Assembly: GCF_002332425.1 (NCBI RefSeq)
Contig: NZ_NRGS01000017.1
Coordinates: 116,784 to 180,783 of the forward strand
DNA from: Brachybacterium alimentarium
GTDB taxonomy: Bacteria; Actinomycetota; Actinomycetes; Actinomycetales; Dermabacteraceae
Length of the DNA stretch: 64,000 nt
Reading direction: 5' to 3'
Both the position numbers and the translations under genes were made by a program. Below, one piece after another: positions 1 through 8,704 of the stretch. Every line of letters begins with the position of its first letter. Position 1 is the first letter of the stretch. Under the pieces are notes generated by a model. The model was given only the letters and a program-made list of their open reading frames with translations, was not told the origin of the DNA and did no database searches.

Positions 1-555
<555 letters not shown>

Positions 556-1680
556 TCAGCCCGCGACGCGCTCCGCCCACGGCGGCGCGGCGCGCAGGAG
601 CGATTCCAGGGCGTTCTCATCGAGCATGGTCGACAGCTCCGGCTGCGCTGAGGGATCGAGCCTGCCGGCGTGGACGTCGTGCGAGACGCCCGTGTTCGCC
701 AGCAGGGTGCAGCCGGCCGCATCGGCGTCGGCGTATCCCATCTGGTTCCAGATGCCCAGAAGCTTCTCGAGCTCGGGGGCGAGCTTGCCGCCGGGGCGCG
801 GATCGACGACGACCTCGAAGGAGCAGCCGGCCTCGCGGGCATCGGCGATCCCCTCCCACAGGGCGCGACCTCGGGGGTCCTCGAGCGTCGGCATGCGGCG
901 CGGGCCGAGCGTCATCCTGCGCACGCCCGCATCGCGTGCGGCGCGCAGCAGCTCGAGATCTGCGCCGATCCCGATGGTGATCGAGTCCGCGCCCAGGCCG
1001 GCGTCCTCGAGCGCGACGATCAGGCTGCGCCACAGCGCCCCAATCTCGGGAGCCGGGACGGCCGGGTAGGCGCGGCGACCGGACGGGGTGGGGATGCGCC
1101 CCTCGTGCACACCGGCGACCGCGTCCTCACGCAGCAGCAGGTGAGGGCGCGCGCCCGGGACCCGCTCACGGACCTCGGTGAGGTGGTCGATGAGTCCCTC
1201 GGCCAGCAGCAGCGGCAGGTCGCGCACGGCGCCGGGATCACCGAGGGTGCGTTCGCCCGAGTTCAGGAAGGTGGCGCCGGCCAGGGTGACCGGGCCGAGC
1301 GCCGTCGTCATCAGCGGTCCCTCGTAGCCGAGCAGGGCGATGCGGGCGGCGTCCAGGAGCCGGTCGCGCAGCTCGCGGGCGTGCTGCCAGGCGCGCCCGA
1401 TGCCCGGGCCCAGCCGCCAGCCGTAGCTGACGAGGTCGCCGGTGGTCTCGGCGAGCAGGGCCAGGGTGGCCGGCAGCAGGTGGTCGGTCTCGTCGGTGCC
1501 GAGCGCCGAGGGCAGGTAGAGCCGGGTCGCGATCTGCTCGTCGAGATCGTCGCCCAGCAGAGCGCGCAGGCGCATCAGCGCGGCCAGGTGCGGATCGTCG
1601 GGGAGCTCGAGGCGGAGCGTCTCGGCAGGGGTGGGCACTCGGAAGGTGCCGTCGCCCGTGAGGGTGACCAGTGTCGTCAT
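556..1680 (-). CDS. MetE-like (UROD/MetE superfamily) protein of unknown function
   Basis: A 374-residue protein of the cobalamin-independent methionine synthase/uroporphyrinogen decarboxylase-like barrel family. Other Actinobacteria carry a similar protein between mnmA and ligA (Rv3015c in M. tuberculosis, from memory). It matches only the C-terminal, single-barrel half of MetE in size, and I do not see the His-Cys-Cys zinc set expected of a working methionine synthase, so the reaction is unknown. Its ATG overlaps the mnmA stop by 4 bp (ATGA), implying translational coupling to a tRNA-thiolation enzyme. Conserved-looking stretches are GPVTLAGA near 130, TIGIGADLELL near 240 and GIWNQMGYADADAAG near 310. 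No signal peptide or membrane segment. Confidence 0.75.
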   Translation of the reverse strand: MTTLVTLTGDGTFRVPTPAETLRLELPDDPHLAALMRLRALLGDDLDEQIATRLYLPSALGTDETDHLLPATLALLAETTGDLVSYGWRLGPGIGRAWQHARELRDRLLDAARIALLGYEGPLMTTALGPVTLAGATFLNSGERTLGDPGAVRDLPLLLAEGLIDHLTEVRERVPGARPHLLLREDAVAGVHEGRIPTPSGRRAYPAVPAPEIGALWRSLIVALEDAGLGADSITIGIGADLELLRAARDAGVRRMTLGPRRMPTLEDPRGRALWEGIADAREAGCSFEVVVDPRPGGKLAPELEKLLGIWNQMGYADADAAGCTLLANTGVSHDVHAGRLDPSAQPELSTMLDENALESLLRAAPPWAERVAG

Positions 1681-2921
1681 GCGCGTCGCTCCAGGGTGGC
1701 GGCGGCGATCACACGGTCGCCGTCGTACAGGACGAGGGTCTGACCGGGCGCGACGCCTCGGATCGGGGTCTCGAGACTCACGCGGAGGCTCGAGTCGGCG
1801 GTGGGGGCGTCAGGGTCGGTGCCGGCCCCGGTGGCAGCAGCGCCAGTGGCAGTGGCCCCGGTGGCGGCGGCGCCGGTGGCAGCGGCGCCGGTGGCAGCAC
1901 TATCGGCGGTGGCCCCGGCGGCAGCGCTATCGGCGGTGGTGGCGGGGACCGTGGCGTCGGTCGGGACTTCGAGCAGGCGGGCCGGGGTGGCCTCGCCATG
2001 CGCTCGGATCTGGGCGCGCACCTCGCGGCCGACGGACAGCGGCTCGAAGGAGATCACGTCGGTGGCGATGAGCTCGCGGGTGGACAGCAGCTCCGCCGCA
2101 CCGACGACGACCTGGCGGGAGGAGGGGTCGATGTCGACCACGTAGCGGGGCGCGCCGTCGGCCGCGGGGTGCTGGATGCCCAGGCCCTTGCGCTGGCCGA
2201 TGGTGAAGCCGTGGGTGCCCTGGTGGGAGCCGATCACGCTGCCGTCCGCGTCGAGGATCTCGCCGGGCGAGGCCCCGAGGTTGCGCTCGAGGAAGCCCTG
2301 GGTGTCGCCGTCGGCCACGAAGCAGATGTCGTAGCTGTCCGGCTTGGTGGAGACGCCGAGTCCGCGTGCCCGGGCCTCGGCCCGCACCTCCTCCTTGGTC
2401 TCGTACTCCCCCAGCGGGAACAGCGAGCGGCCCACGGCGTCCGGACCCATCACGGCCAGGACATAGGACTGGTCCTTCGCCATGTTGCGGGAGCGGTGCA
2501 GGGACGGCGCGCCGTCCGGGCCGTCGGTGCGGATCGAGGCGTAGTGGCCGGTGCACACGGCGTCGAAGCCGAGCAGCCGGGCACGGTCCATGAGGGTGGC
2601 GAACTTGATCCGCTCGTTGCAGCGCACGCAGGGGTTGGGGGTGCGGCCGGCGGCGTACTCGGACAGGAAGTCCTCGACGACGAGGTCGTGGAAGTCGTCG
2701 GAGAGGTCCCACACGTAGTACGGGATGCCGATGCGGTCTGCGGCACGCCGGGCGTCGGAGGCGTCCTCGACGGTGCAGCATCCCCGGGAGCCGGAGCGGG
2801 TCTGGTCCCGGTTCTTGGACAGGGCCATGTGGACGCCGACGACCTCGTGGCCCGCCTCGGCCGCGCGGGCCGCGGCGACGGCCGAGTCGACCCCACCACT
2901 CATCGCTGCGAGCACCTTCAT
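1677..2921 (-). CDS. mnmA: tRNA-uridine 2-sulfurtransferase MnmA with low-complexity insert
   Basis: Thiolates U34 of tRNAs for Lys, Glu and Gln, taking sulfur relayed from a cysteine desulfurase. 414 residues, about 50 more than the usual length. The PP-loop SGGVDS is at 8-13. The catalytic cysteine is C98 in NPCVRC, and its partner is C200 in YDICF. The GTHGFTIGQRKGLG block at 236-249 is intact. The excess length is an Ala/Thr/Gly/Ser-rich stretch at about 321-377 inside the C-terminal beta-barrel domain, encoded partly by five 15-bp repeats. I chose the ATG at 2921 because it starts the PP-loop domain and has a strong AAGGAGGTG ribosome-binding site; the longer open frame upstream is not conserved. 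First gene of mnmA-MetE-like-ligA; a cysteine desulfurase is encoded just upstream. Confidence 0.95.
   Translation of the reverse strand: MKVLAAMSGGVDSAVAAARAAEAGHEVVGVHMALSKNRDQTRSGSRGCCTVEDASDARRAADRIGIPYYVWDLSDDFHDLVVEDFLSEYAAGRTPNPCVRCNERIKFATLMDRARLLGFDAVCTGHYASIRTDGPDGAPSLHRSRNMAKDQSYVLAVMGPDAVGRSLFPLGEYETKEEVRAEARARGLGVSTKPDSYDICFVADGDTQGFLERNLGASPGEILDADGSVIGSHQGTHGFTIGQRKGLGIQHPAADGAPRYVVDIDPSSRQVVVGAAELLSTRELIATDVISFEPLSVGREVRAQIRAHGEATPARLLEVPTDATVPATTADSAAAGATADSAATGAAATGAAATGATATGAAATGAGTDPDAPTADSSLRVSLETPIRGVAPGQTLVLYDGDRVIAAATLERRA
1825..1899. repeat. Five 15-bp tandem repeats inside mnmA
   Basis: Five adjacent 15-bp units (consensus GCGCCGGTGGCAGCG on the plus strand) at 1825, 1840, 1855, 1870 and 1885. 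They encode a five-residue Ala-Ala-Thr-Gly-Ala unit on the minus strand. A less regular CTATCGGCGGTGG motif recurs at 1900 and again near 1927. All unit lengths are multiples of three, so the mnmA frame is kept. Confidence 0.9.
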
Positions 2922-2953
2922 CGTCCCGTCACCTCCTTGAATCGCACCCGAGA

Positions 2954-2959
2954 AGTCTA
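2954..2959 (-). promoter_or_regulatory. Candidate -10 box of mnmA
   Basis: TAGACT on the minus strand fits the actinobacterial TANNNT -10 pattern and lies 32 bp before the mnmA ATG, upstream of the AAGGAGGTG site. No convincing -35 hexamer is seen. If real, mnmA can be expressed apart from the upstream cysteine desulfurase operon. Confidence 0.4.
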
Positions 2960-3069
2960 CGGTCGCGCATGGTCCCGGGCAGGTGGCCCGAACGTGAGAT
3001 GCGCCCCGGTAACAACCGGCCCGACGCCGGGGCCCGGTGCCGGGGGCAGGGCGCGAGCGGACCGGTGCG

Positions 3070-4320
3070 TCAGCCCAGGAGCGCGCCGACGGCCCGAGCC
3101 TTCTCCAGCGTGTCCGGCAGGGCGCGCAGCAGGAGGTCGACGTCGTGGTCGGTGCTGGTCCAGCCCAGGGAAAGGCGCAGTGCGCCCCGGGCGGTGGCGT
3201 CGTCGATGCCCATCGCGGCCAGCACGGGGCTGGCCTGGGTGACGCCGGCGGAGCAGGCGGAGCCGGCCGACGCGTCGATCCCGCGCTCATCGAGCAGGAA
3301 CAGCAGGGAGTCGGAGTGCGCGCCGGGGAACACGACGTGCACGATGTGCGCCGAGCGCGGGGTGTCCTCGGCGAGGGTGAATCGGGCCGTGGGGTCGATC
3401 TCGTGGATCCCGCGACGCAGCCGCTCGGCGAGGGCGCGCAGCCGTCTGATCTCCTGGTCGCGATCGGACAGGGTCTCGCGCAGCGCGGCGGCGAAGGCTG
3501 CGGCGAGGGCGAGGTCCAGCGTTCCCGAGCGCACTTCGCGCTGCTGACCGCCGCCCGTGCTCACGGGCCCGAAGGGCACGTCGGGCTTGGCGACCAGTGC
3601 CCCGACCCCCACGGGGGCTCCGATCTTGTGCCCGGACAGCGTCATGAGGTCCACGTCGTCCCACGACCAGAAGGGGAACGCCCCAGCGGAGCCGTGCCCC
3701 AGGGCAGCACCGTGCCCCAGGTCAGCACCGTGTCCCAGGGCGGCACCGTGTCCCAGGGCCTGGACCGCATCGGTGTGCACGATGGTGCCGTGGGGACGGG
3801 CCTGCGCAGCCAGGGCCGCCGGATCCTGCATCGCGCCGGTCTCGTTGTTGACCAGGGCTGCGCTGAGCAGCCCTACGGCACCGTCGGCCAGGGCGGCCTC
3901 GACGCCCTCGGACCGCAGCATCCCCTGGCCATCGACCGGCAGCATCCGGGCCTCGAGAGCGGGTGCGAGCGACCGCGCCGTGGCGACCACGGCCGGGTGA
4001 TCGGTGGCCGCCACCGCGACGGCGGTGCGGGAGGGATCCGCGGCGAGGATCCCGGTGGCCGCGCCGCGGATCGCGAGGTTGTCCGCCTCGGTCCCTCCGG
4101 ATGTCATGATCAGCCAGCTGCGAGGCACTCCGAGCTGCTCGGAGATCGACTCCAGGGCGTCGTCGAGCACGGCTCGGGCGCGGCGTCCCGTGGCATGGGT
4201 CGAGGACGGGTTGCCCGGAGTCGCCGAGGCCTCGAGAAGGGCTTCCCGGGCCGCGGGACGCAGCAGGGTGGTCGCCGCATGGTCGAGATAGGCGCGCTCG
4301 GCGCCGACGTTGTTCACCAT
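3070..4320 (-). CDS. Cysteine desulfurase (NifS/IscS-like, class V aminotransferase) with repeat insertion
   Basis: PLP enzyme that removes sulfur from cysteine for tRNA thiolation or Fe-S assembly. 416 residues. Motifs: YLDHAATT at 11-18, SGGTEADN at 74-81, PLP-contacting HTDAVQ at 182-187, Schiff-base lysine K232 in SGHK, and persulfide cysteine C356 in GSACSAG. Between HTDAVQ and SGHK there are about 41 residues instead of roughly 19 in E. coli IscS. The extra length is a six-residue repeat (ALGHGA/DLGHGA) from 18-bp DNA units. The ATG at 4320 overlaps the previous gene by 7 bp; the next codon, a GTG, would give a 4-bp GTGA overlap and is equally possible. It is the last gene of the moxR operon, and mnmA, its likely sulfur acceptor, follows 148 bp downstream. 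Confidence 0.92.
   Translation of the reverse strand: MVNNVGAERAYLDHAATTLLRPAAREALLEASATPGNPSSTHATGRRARAVLDDALESISEQLGVPRSWLIMTSGGTEADNLAIRGAATGILAADPSRTAVAVAATDHPAVVATARSLAPALEARMLPVDGQGMLRSEGVEAALADGAVGLLSAALVNNETGAMQDPAALAAQARPHGTIVHTDAVQALGHGAALGHGADLGHGAALGHGSAGAFPFWSWDDVDLMTLSGHKIGAPVGVGALVAKPDVPFGPVSTGGGQQREVRSGTLDLALAAAFAAALRETLSDRDQEIRRLRALAERLRRGIHEIDPTARFTLAEDTPRSAHIVHVVFPGAHSDSLLFLLDERGIDASAGSACSAGVTQASPVLAAMGIDDATARGALRLSLGWTSTDHDVDLLLRALPDTLEKARAVGALLG
3692..3763. repeat. Four 18-bp tandem repeats inside the cysteine desulfurase gene
   Basis: Four consecutive 18-bp units (consensus CCGTGCCCCAGGGCAGCA, plus strand) start at 3692, 3710, 3728 and 3746, differing at one to four bases. 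They encode a six-residue Ala-Leu-Gly-His-Gly-Ala unit. The unit at 3746 looks like the native sequence and the other three like duplications of it. Confidence 0.92.
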
Positions 4321-5267
4321 GGCTTGTTCGGATCCTGGTCGGTGTCGCCGGGCTCGTCGTCGCCCTCGCCGCCCTGCGCGCCCTTGTTGCGCTCCTCCAG
4401 CTCGTCGTCCTTCTTCTGCTGGTCGTCCGAGCCGTCCGTGGGGGCCTCCTCGTCGGGGCCATCGCCCTCGGGGTCCTCACGGGTGGGATCACCGGCGGGC
4501 GGAGGGCTGCCCTCGCCCTCCTGATCGCGGTCCGCAGGGTCGTTGCCGGCCTCCTCGTCGGCCTCGCGGCGCTTCTCCTCGACACGCTCTCCGTTCTTCT
4601 CGGTGGTCTCGGAGTCCTCGTTGCCGGTGCCCTCCTCGCCGCCGCCGGAGCCGCCTTCGCCTTCTCCCTCGCCGCCGCCGCCACCGCCGCCGCAGACCGC
4701 CAGCAGCTCCTCGGCCTCGTGGAGGCGATCGGCGCGCTTCTGCGCGTCCTCGATCTCGTCGGCCTGTCGCTCGATGGAGATCGCGAGGTTGTTGGCGATC
4801 TTGCACTGCGCGTGCAACGGGGAGTTGAGGTCGCTGTGCTCGTCCCACTCGTCCATCGCGATGCGCAGCTCCTCCTCCGCCGCCTCGTTCTCCCCCTGCT
4901 GCAGCAGGGCCGTGCCCTTGGACAGATGCGGCAGGTAGGGCTCGAACCAGTTTGCGAGCTCCACGGGCGCCAGCCGTTCGATCGCCGCCGGATAGTCACC
5001 GCTGTCGTAGGCGGAGCGGTGACCGGCCTGCGTGATCGGCATGGACACGAACTTCACGGCGAGCAGCGCGAGCGCCAGGATCGGCAGCGCGAGCACCACG
5101 AACACGATGATCCGGGTGCGTCGCAGCCGGCGCACGTTCAGCCCGAAGTCCTTCGGGCTGCCGGAGGTGTCCTGCTCGAGCGCGGGCGGCATCGGGCTCG
5201 TCGCCGGCGACGGGCTGGGAGCGCTCGGGGCGGAGGGATCGGGCCCGGGGGCCGTGGGTGCACTCAT
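4314..5267 (-). CDS. Membrane-anchored TPR-like protein of the MoxR/VWA operon, acidic C-terminus
   Basis: 317 residues. The N-terminus is Pro/Ser/Ala-rich, one membrane helix spans about 52-74, and a helical region at 80-190 (SAYDSGDYPAAIERL, KGTALLQQGENEAAEEEL) resembles tetratricopeptide repeats. Then comes a poly-Gly/Glu stretch near 191-212 and a highly charged tail ending in NPNKPW-like residues. VWA/MoxR operons often include a TPR-containing membrane protein, so a role in assembling or modulating a membrane complex is plausible but not shown. It overlaps the upstream VWA gene by 4 bp and the cysteine desulfurase by 7 bp, so it is translationally coupled to both. The tail beyond 190 is low complexity and unlikely to fold. 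Confidence 0.75.
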   Translation of the reverse strand: MSAPTAPGPDPSAPSAPSPSPATSPMPPALEQDTSGSPKDFGLNVRRLRRTRIIVFVVLALPILALALLAVKFVSMPITQAGHRSAYDSGDYPAAIERLAPVELANWFEPYLPHLSKGTALLQQGENEAAEEELRIAMDEWDEHSDLNSPLHAQCKIANNLAISIERQADEIEDAQKRADRLHEAEELLAVCGGGGGGGEGEGEGGSGGGEEGTGNEDSETTEKNGERVEEKRREADEEAGNDPADRDQEGEGSPPPAGDPTREDPEGDGPDEEAPTDGSDDQQKKDDELEERNKGAQGGEGDDEPGDTDQDPNKPW

Positions 5268-6262
5268 CGCTGCGCTCCTGTGACGTCGTCCCGATCCAGC
5301 CGCCGAGGAAGCCGATAGGTCATCGCGCCGAGCTCCCAGATCAGGAGTGCGGCGAGCGGGATCGAGGCGACCCAGTACCAGTCCTCGAAGCTGGCCACGT
5401 CCCGCGCGGACTCCATCGGGACCGGGCGCAGCGTGATCCCCTCCATGGTGCCCTCGATCTCCGCCTCGGGGTCCTCCCGATGGAGATAGGGCACGCCCAT
5501 CTGGTCGGCGATGGCCTGCAGCTGCTCCTCGTCGATCTTCGAGATGCCCTTCGCCCCGCTGGAGTCGGTGATGTACTCGCCGTCGGCGTCGCCGCCCTCG
5601 ACCTTCATCGGTCCGCCCTCGGCGGTGCCGTAGCCGAGCACGCCGCCGCCGTCGGTGTAGCCGGCGATGGGGCTGAACGATTCCGAGTCCCGATCATCGG
5701 TGTTCTCGCCGTCGGTGAGGAGATAGACCAGGATCTGCGAGTCCGGGTCCTCCTTCCGGGTCGCTGCGAGCTGTCCCATCAGCGACTCCAGCGGGCGGTC
5801 GACGTTCGAGCCCTGGGAGTAGGCCGTCGGCTCCGTGGTGAGGGTGTCGATCCAGGAGCGGGCGGCCCCGGCATCCGTGGTCAGCGGCAGCTGCTGCGTG
5901 GCGGAGGAGTCGAAGGCGAGGATCGAGTAGCGCGACCCCTCGGTCATCCCCATGATCCGGGTCATGTCCGCCTTCACGCCCTCCAGGCGCGGCTGGCCGT
6001 CGGCATAGTCCTCGGCGTTCATCGAGCCGGTGCGGTCCACCACGAAGAACACGTTCGCGTTCATCCTCTGGGTCTGCTCGCTGTCCAGCGGGGTCACCGG
6101 GCGCAGGGCGACGGCGAGCAGCAGAACCACCATCAGCAGGCGACGCAGCCACGCGATCCGCTGGCGCGGCCGCCGGATCAGCAGCACCGCGCACAGCGCG
6201 AGCATCGCCGTGAACAGGGGGATCGTCGCCCACAGCGGCATCAGGGGCTCCAGGCGGATCAT
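5264..6262 (-). CDS. VWA domain membrane protein (first of pair)
   Basis: 332 residues with two N-terminal membrane helices (about 13-30 and 41-55), a von Willebrand factor A domain, and a C-terminal helix near 295-312. The MIDAS metal site reads DRTGSM (D76, T78, S80), a Thr version of DxSxS, with supporting LLTDGEN later in the domain. BatA/BatB-type proteins of MoxR operons have this topology, placing the VWA domain outside the membrane. Overlaps its neighbours by 4 bp on both sides (ATGA). Its partner and substrate are unknown. Confidence 0.85.
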   Translation of the reverse strand: MIRLEPLMPLWATIPLFTAMLALCAVLLIRRPRQRIAWLRRLLMVVLLLAVALRPVTPLDSEQTQRMNANVFFVVDRTGSMNAEDYADGQPRLEGVKADMTRIMGMTEGSRYSILAFDSSATQQLPLTTDAGAARSWIDTLTTEPTAYSQGSNVDRPLESLMGQLAATRKEDPDSQILVYLLTDGENTDDRDSESFSPIAGYTDGGGVLGYGTAEGGPMKVEGGDADGEYITDSSGAKGISKIDEEQLQAIADQMGVPYLHREDPEAEIEGTMEGITLRPVPMESARDVASFEDWYWVASIPLAALLIWELGAMTYRLPRRLDRDDVTGAQR

Positions 6263-7281
6263 CGTGCCCTCCAGCCCAGCACCAGGATGCCGATCAGGGA
6301 CAGGAACGTGAGCACGAACCCGAACGTCGGATGGTCGGTGCGCACCACGGTGGGTTCGGCCCCCATCGCCTGGGCCTGGGACTTCTGGATCTGGTCGATG
6401 ATCGACGGGATCGCCCGCGGGTCCGAGGACTCGTACAGGGAGCCGTCATGACCCTCGGTCGCGGAGCGCAGCTCCTCGAGGCACTCGGGGCCGCAGTCGT
6501 ACGCGCCGGGATAGAAGGTGTACAGGTCGATGTCCCGCGCAGCGACGGCGTCGGCGGCCTCGTCCAAGGTGAAGATCGGCTCTCCGTTGACCTCGTTGTC
6601 GGTGGCGAAGATGATCGAGCGGGAGCGCTCGGTGTCCGCCTGGTCGAAGACCTGCCCGCAGGAGGCCAGGCCGTCGGGCACCACGGAGGCCTGGTCCGGG
6701 ATCCCGCGCGTGCCCTCGACGAAGTCGACGTAGCTGCGCACCTTGTCCTCGGGATAGTCGCGGTTGCCGAGCCGGTACCCGAACTCGTCGAAGTCGATCG
6801 CCTCGGCGCCCTCCTCGAGCTGGCGCTGGATCAGGTCGTAGTCGTTGGTCAGCGGGAACACGGTGCGACTGGTCGAGTTGAAGATCGTCAGGGCCACCCG
6901 CTCCCCGTCGAAGGAGTCGACCATCTCGGCGAAGGTCGAGAGGATCTCGGTGTCGTACTCGTACATCGAGCCGGAGACATCCAGGCACAGCACGATGTCC
7001 CGCGAGGAGAACTCCGGGGTCTCGATCCGCTCGGTCGCGATCCGGCCCGAGAGCACGGAGGCGGAGACCACGGCGATCACGGCGATCCCGATCTGCAGCA
7101 CCCGCAGCACCTTGGCGACCCGCTGGGCGCGCACGAAGCTGGGGATGCGGTCGAGGTACTGGGAGTTGGCCACCAGCACCGGCGCCTTGCGCATCGCCCG
7201 GCGGTTCCAGAACGTGATGCCCCAGACGGCGAGCGCGGCCAGCAGGAGCAGCAGGGTGACCCACCAGAAGGTCATGACCAT
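6259..7281 (-). CDS. VWA domain membrane protein (second of pair)
   Basis: 340 residues. N-terminal membrane helix about 5-24, a second at about 60-78, then a VWA domain with a canonical MIDAS motif DVSGSM (D101, S103, S105) and a C-terminal helix at about 320-338. Overall architecture is BatA-like. The motif FATDNEVNG replaces the TDG loop seen in the sister protein. ATG at 7281, with a second ATG two codons later. It overlaps the preceding small membrane gene by 10 bp and the following VWA gene by 4 bp. Confidence 0.87.
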   Translation of the reverse strand: MVMTFWWVTLLLLLAALAVWGITFWNRRAMRKAPVLVANSQYLDRIPSFVRAQRVAKVLRVLQIGIAVIAVVSASVLSGRIATERIETPEFSSRDIVLCLDVSGSMYEYDTEILSTFAEMVDSFDGERVALTIFNSTSRTVFPLTNDYDLIQRQLEEGAEAIDFDEFGYRLGNRDYPEDKVRSYVDFVEGTRGIPDQASVVPDGLASCGQVFDQADTERSRSIIFATDNEVNGEPIFTLDEAADAVAARDIDLYTFYPGAYDCGPECLEELRSATEGHDGSLYESSDPRAIPSIIDQIQKSQAQAMGAEPTVVRTDHPTFGFVLTFLSLIGILVLGWRAR

Positions 7282-7784
7282 CGTCGGATCACCTCCCGGG
7301 CGCGGCGCACGGAGTCCCGCAGCTCGGCGTCCGTGGACAGCGCGAAGTCGGGCTCGTACAGTGCCGCGATCAGCTCGCCGACGTCACGGGTGCGCGGATC
7401 CGCGGTCAGGGTGCCGGTGTCCTGGCTGGTCACGTCGTGGCCGGTGGTGCGGCGCACGAAGCGGCGCATCACGGCGGTGAGCTCGTGATGGCCGGGGCGG
7501 GCCTCCAGCTCCCCCGCGTCATGGCGGTCGGCGATGTCGTTGACGGCTCGCAGGAACTCGGCCTTCAGGGTGTCCACGTCGGTGGGGCGGCGCCGGTAGG
7601 CGACACGCTTCTCGATCGCCCGGGTGATCTTCAGGGTGGCGACGATCAGTGCGGTGATGACCAGCAGGCACAGCACTGCCAGGATCACCCATGCCACCGA
7701 GTACTGGGGCGGGGCGATGATGTCCTTCGGCGAGGGGTCGGCCAGGAGCGCGCCGGCGCCGGTGAGCAGCTCAGACGCGGGCAT
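7272..7784 (-). CDS. Small membrane protein of the MoxR/DUF58/VWA operon
   Basis: 170 residues, one strong membrane helix at about 30-52 preceded by a short N-terminus, then a cytoplasmic helical domain rich in Arg, His and Asp. It sits where BatD/DUF4381-like small membrane proteins occur in MoxR operons, but I recognise no family-specific motif, so it stays uncharacterised. Its start overlaps the DUF58 stop by 14 bp and its stop overlaps the next VWA start by 10 bp, which argues strongly that it is real and coupled. Confidence 0.75.
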   Translation of the reverse strand: MPASELLTGAGALLADPSPKDIIAPPQYSVAWVILAVLCLLVITALIVATLKITRAIEKRVAYRRRPTDVDTLKAEFLRAVNDIADRHDAGELEARPGHHELTAVMRRFVRRTTGHDVTSQDTGTLTADPRTRDVGELIAALYEPDFALSTDAELRDSVRRAREVIRRWS

Positions 7785-8667
7785 GGCGGTACTCCCTCGA
7801 CCTCAGCATGGCGATCATGTCCTCGACCACGGTGGTCTCGCCCTCGGTGATCATGTGGGTCACGTGCAGACGATCGAGCATCTCGGTGATGCCCTCGCGG
7901 CGAGCGCGGCGGTACGCCTCGACATCCTGGGCGACGCGCTTCGAGGAGCGGGACAGCGAGGCGATCTCGCGGGGACGGTCCACGTCGATCACCTCGTGGT
8001 CCAGCTCCGTGCGCTGCAGCGGGTCGGCGTCGGCGATGCGGATGACCATCACGTCGTGCCGTGTCGTCAGGCGCCTCAGCAAGGTGTAGTCCTCGACCAC
8101 GGGATGCGCCTCATCGGTGATGATCGTCATCAGCGTGGAGCGCGAGGTGACGCGGAAGGCGCGCTCGAGCAGCCAGGAGGTGTCCGTCGCGGGGGCCGCC
8201 GGCGTGGCGGCCTGCTGGACGCTGCGCAGGAGCAGCTCGAGATGACCGTCGCTTGAGCGTGAGGGCAGCTGGATCGGGTGGCCCTCGTGGCCGCCCACCA
8301 GGCCCACGAGGTCGCCGTTCTTCTGGGCGAGGAAGCAGATCATCCCCGCCGCGAGGATCATCGCTTCCCGCTTGGACGTGCCGTCCGCAGCGGTCGCGGC
8401 CATGGCCGAGGAGGTGTCGGCGACGACCGAGAGGTGCCGCACCCGCTCCTCGTTGAACCGCCGGATCAGCGGCTCGCCGGAACGGGCGGTCGCCTTCCAG
8501 TCGATCTCGGAGATCCTGTCGCCGGGCTGGTAGTACTTCAGATCGTCGAAGTCCTCGCCGCTGCCCTTGAACAGCGAGCGGCCGCGGCCCTGGATGAGGC
8601 CGCGCGCTCGGTTCGAGGTGTGCAGATCGACCTGGGCCTTGACCCGGGTCAGCAACGAGGTCGCCAT
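7771..8667 (-). CDS. DUF58 domain protein
   Basis: 298 residues. The DUF58 signature is clear: YQPGDRISEIDWKATARSGE at 46-65 and RRFNEE following, then a VWA-like fold with a DTSSAM metal-site remnant at 84-89. DUF58 proteins accompany MoxR ATPases, and their biochemical role is not settled. I chose ATG at 8667 because GGAGA lies just upstream and the conserved domain starts there; the longer frame beyond 8667 runs antiframe through moxR. Gap to moxR 37 bp; overlaps the next gene by 14 bp. Confidence 0.88.
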   Translation of the reverse strand: MATSLLTRVKAQVDLHTSNRARGLIQGRGRSLFKGSGEDFDDLKYYQPGDRISEIDWKATARSGEPLIRRFNEERVRHLSVVADTSSAMAATAADGTSKREAMILAAGMICFLAQKNGDLVGLVGGHEGHPIQLPSRSSDGHLELLLRSVQQAATPAAPATDTSWLLERAFRVTSRSTLMTIITDEAHPVVEDYTLLRRLTTRHDVMVIRIADADPLQRTELDHEVIDVDRPREIASLSRSSKRVAQDVEAYRRARREGITEMLDRLHVTHMITEGETTVVEDMIAMLRSREYRHARV

Positions 8668-8704
8668 GGGGTGTCTCCGGTCCTTCGCGCCGTGCTCGGG
8701 CCGC

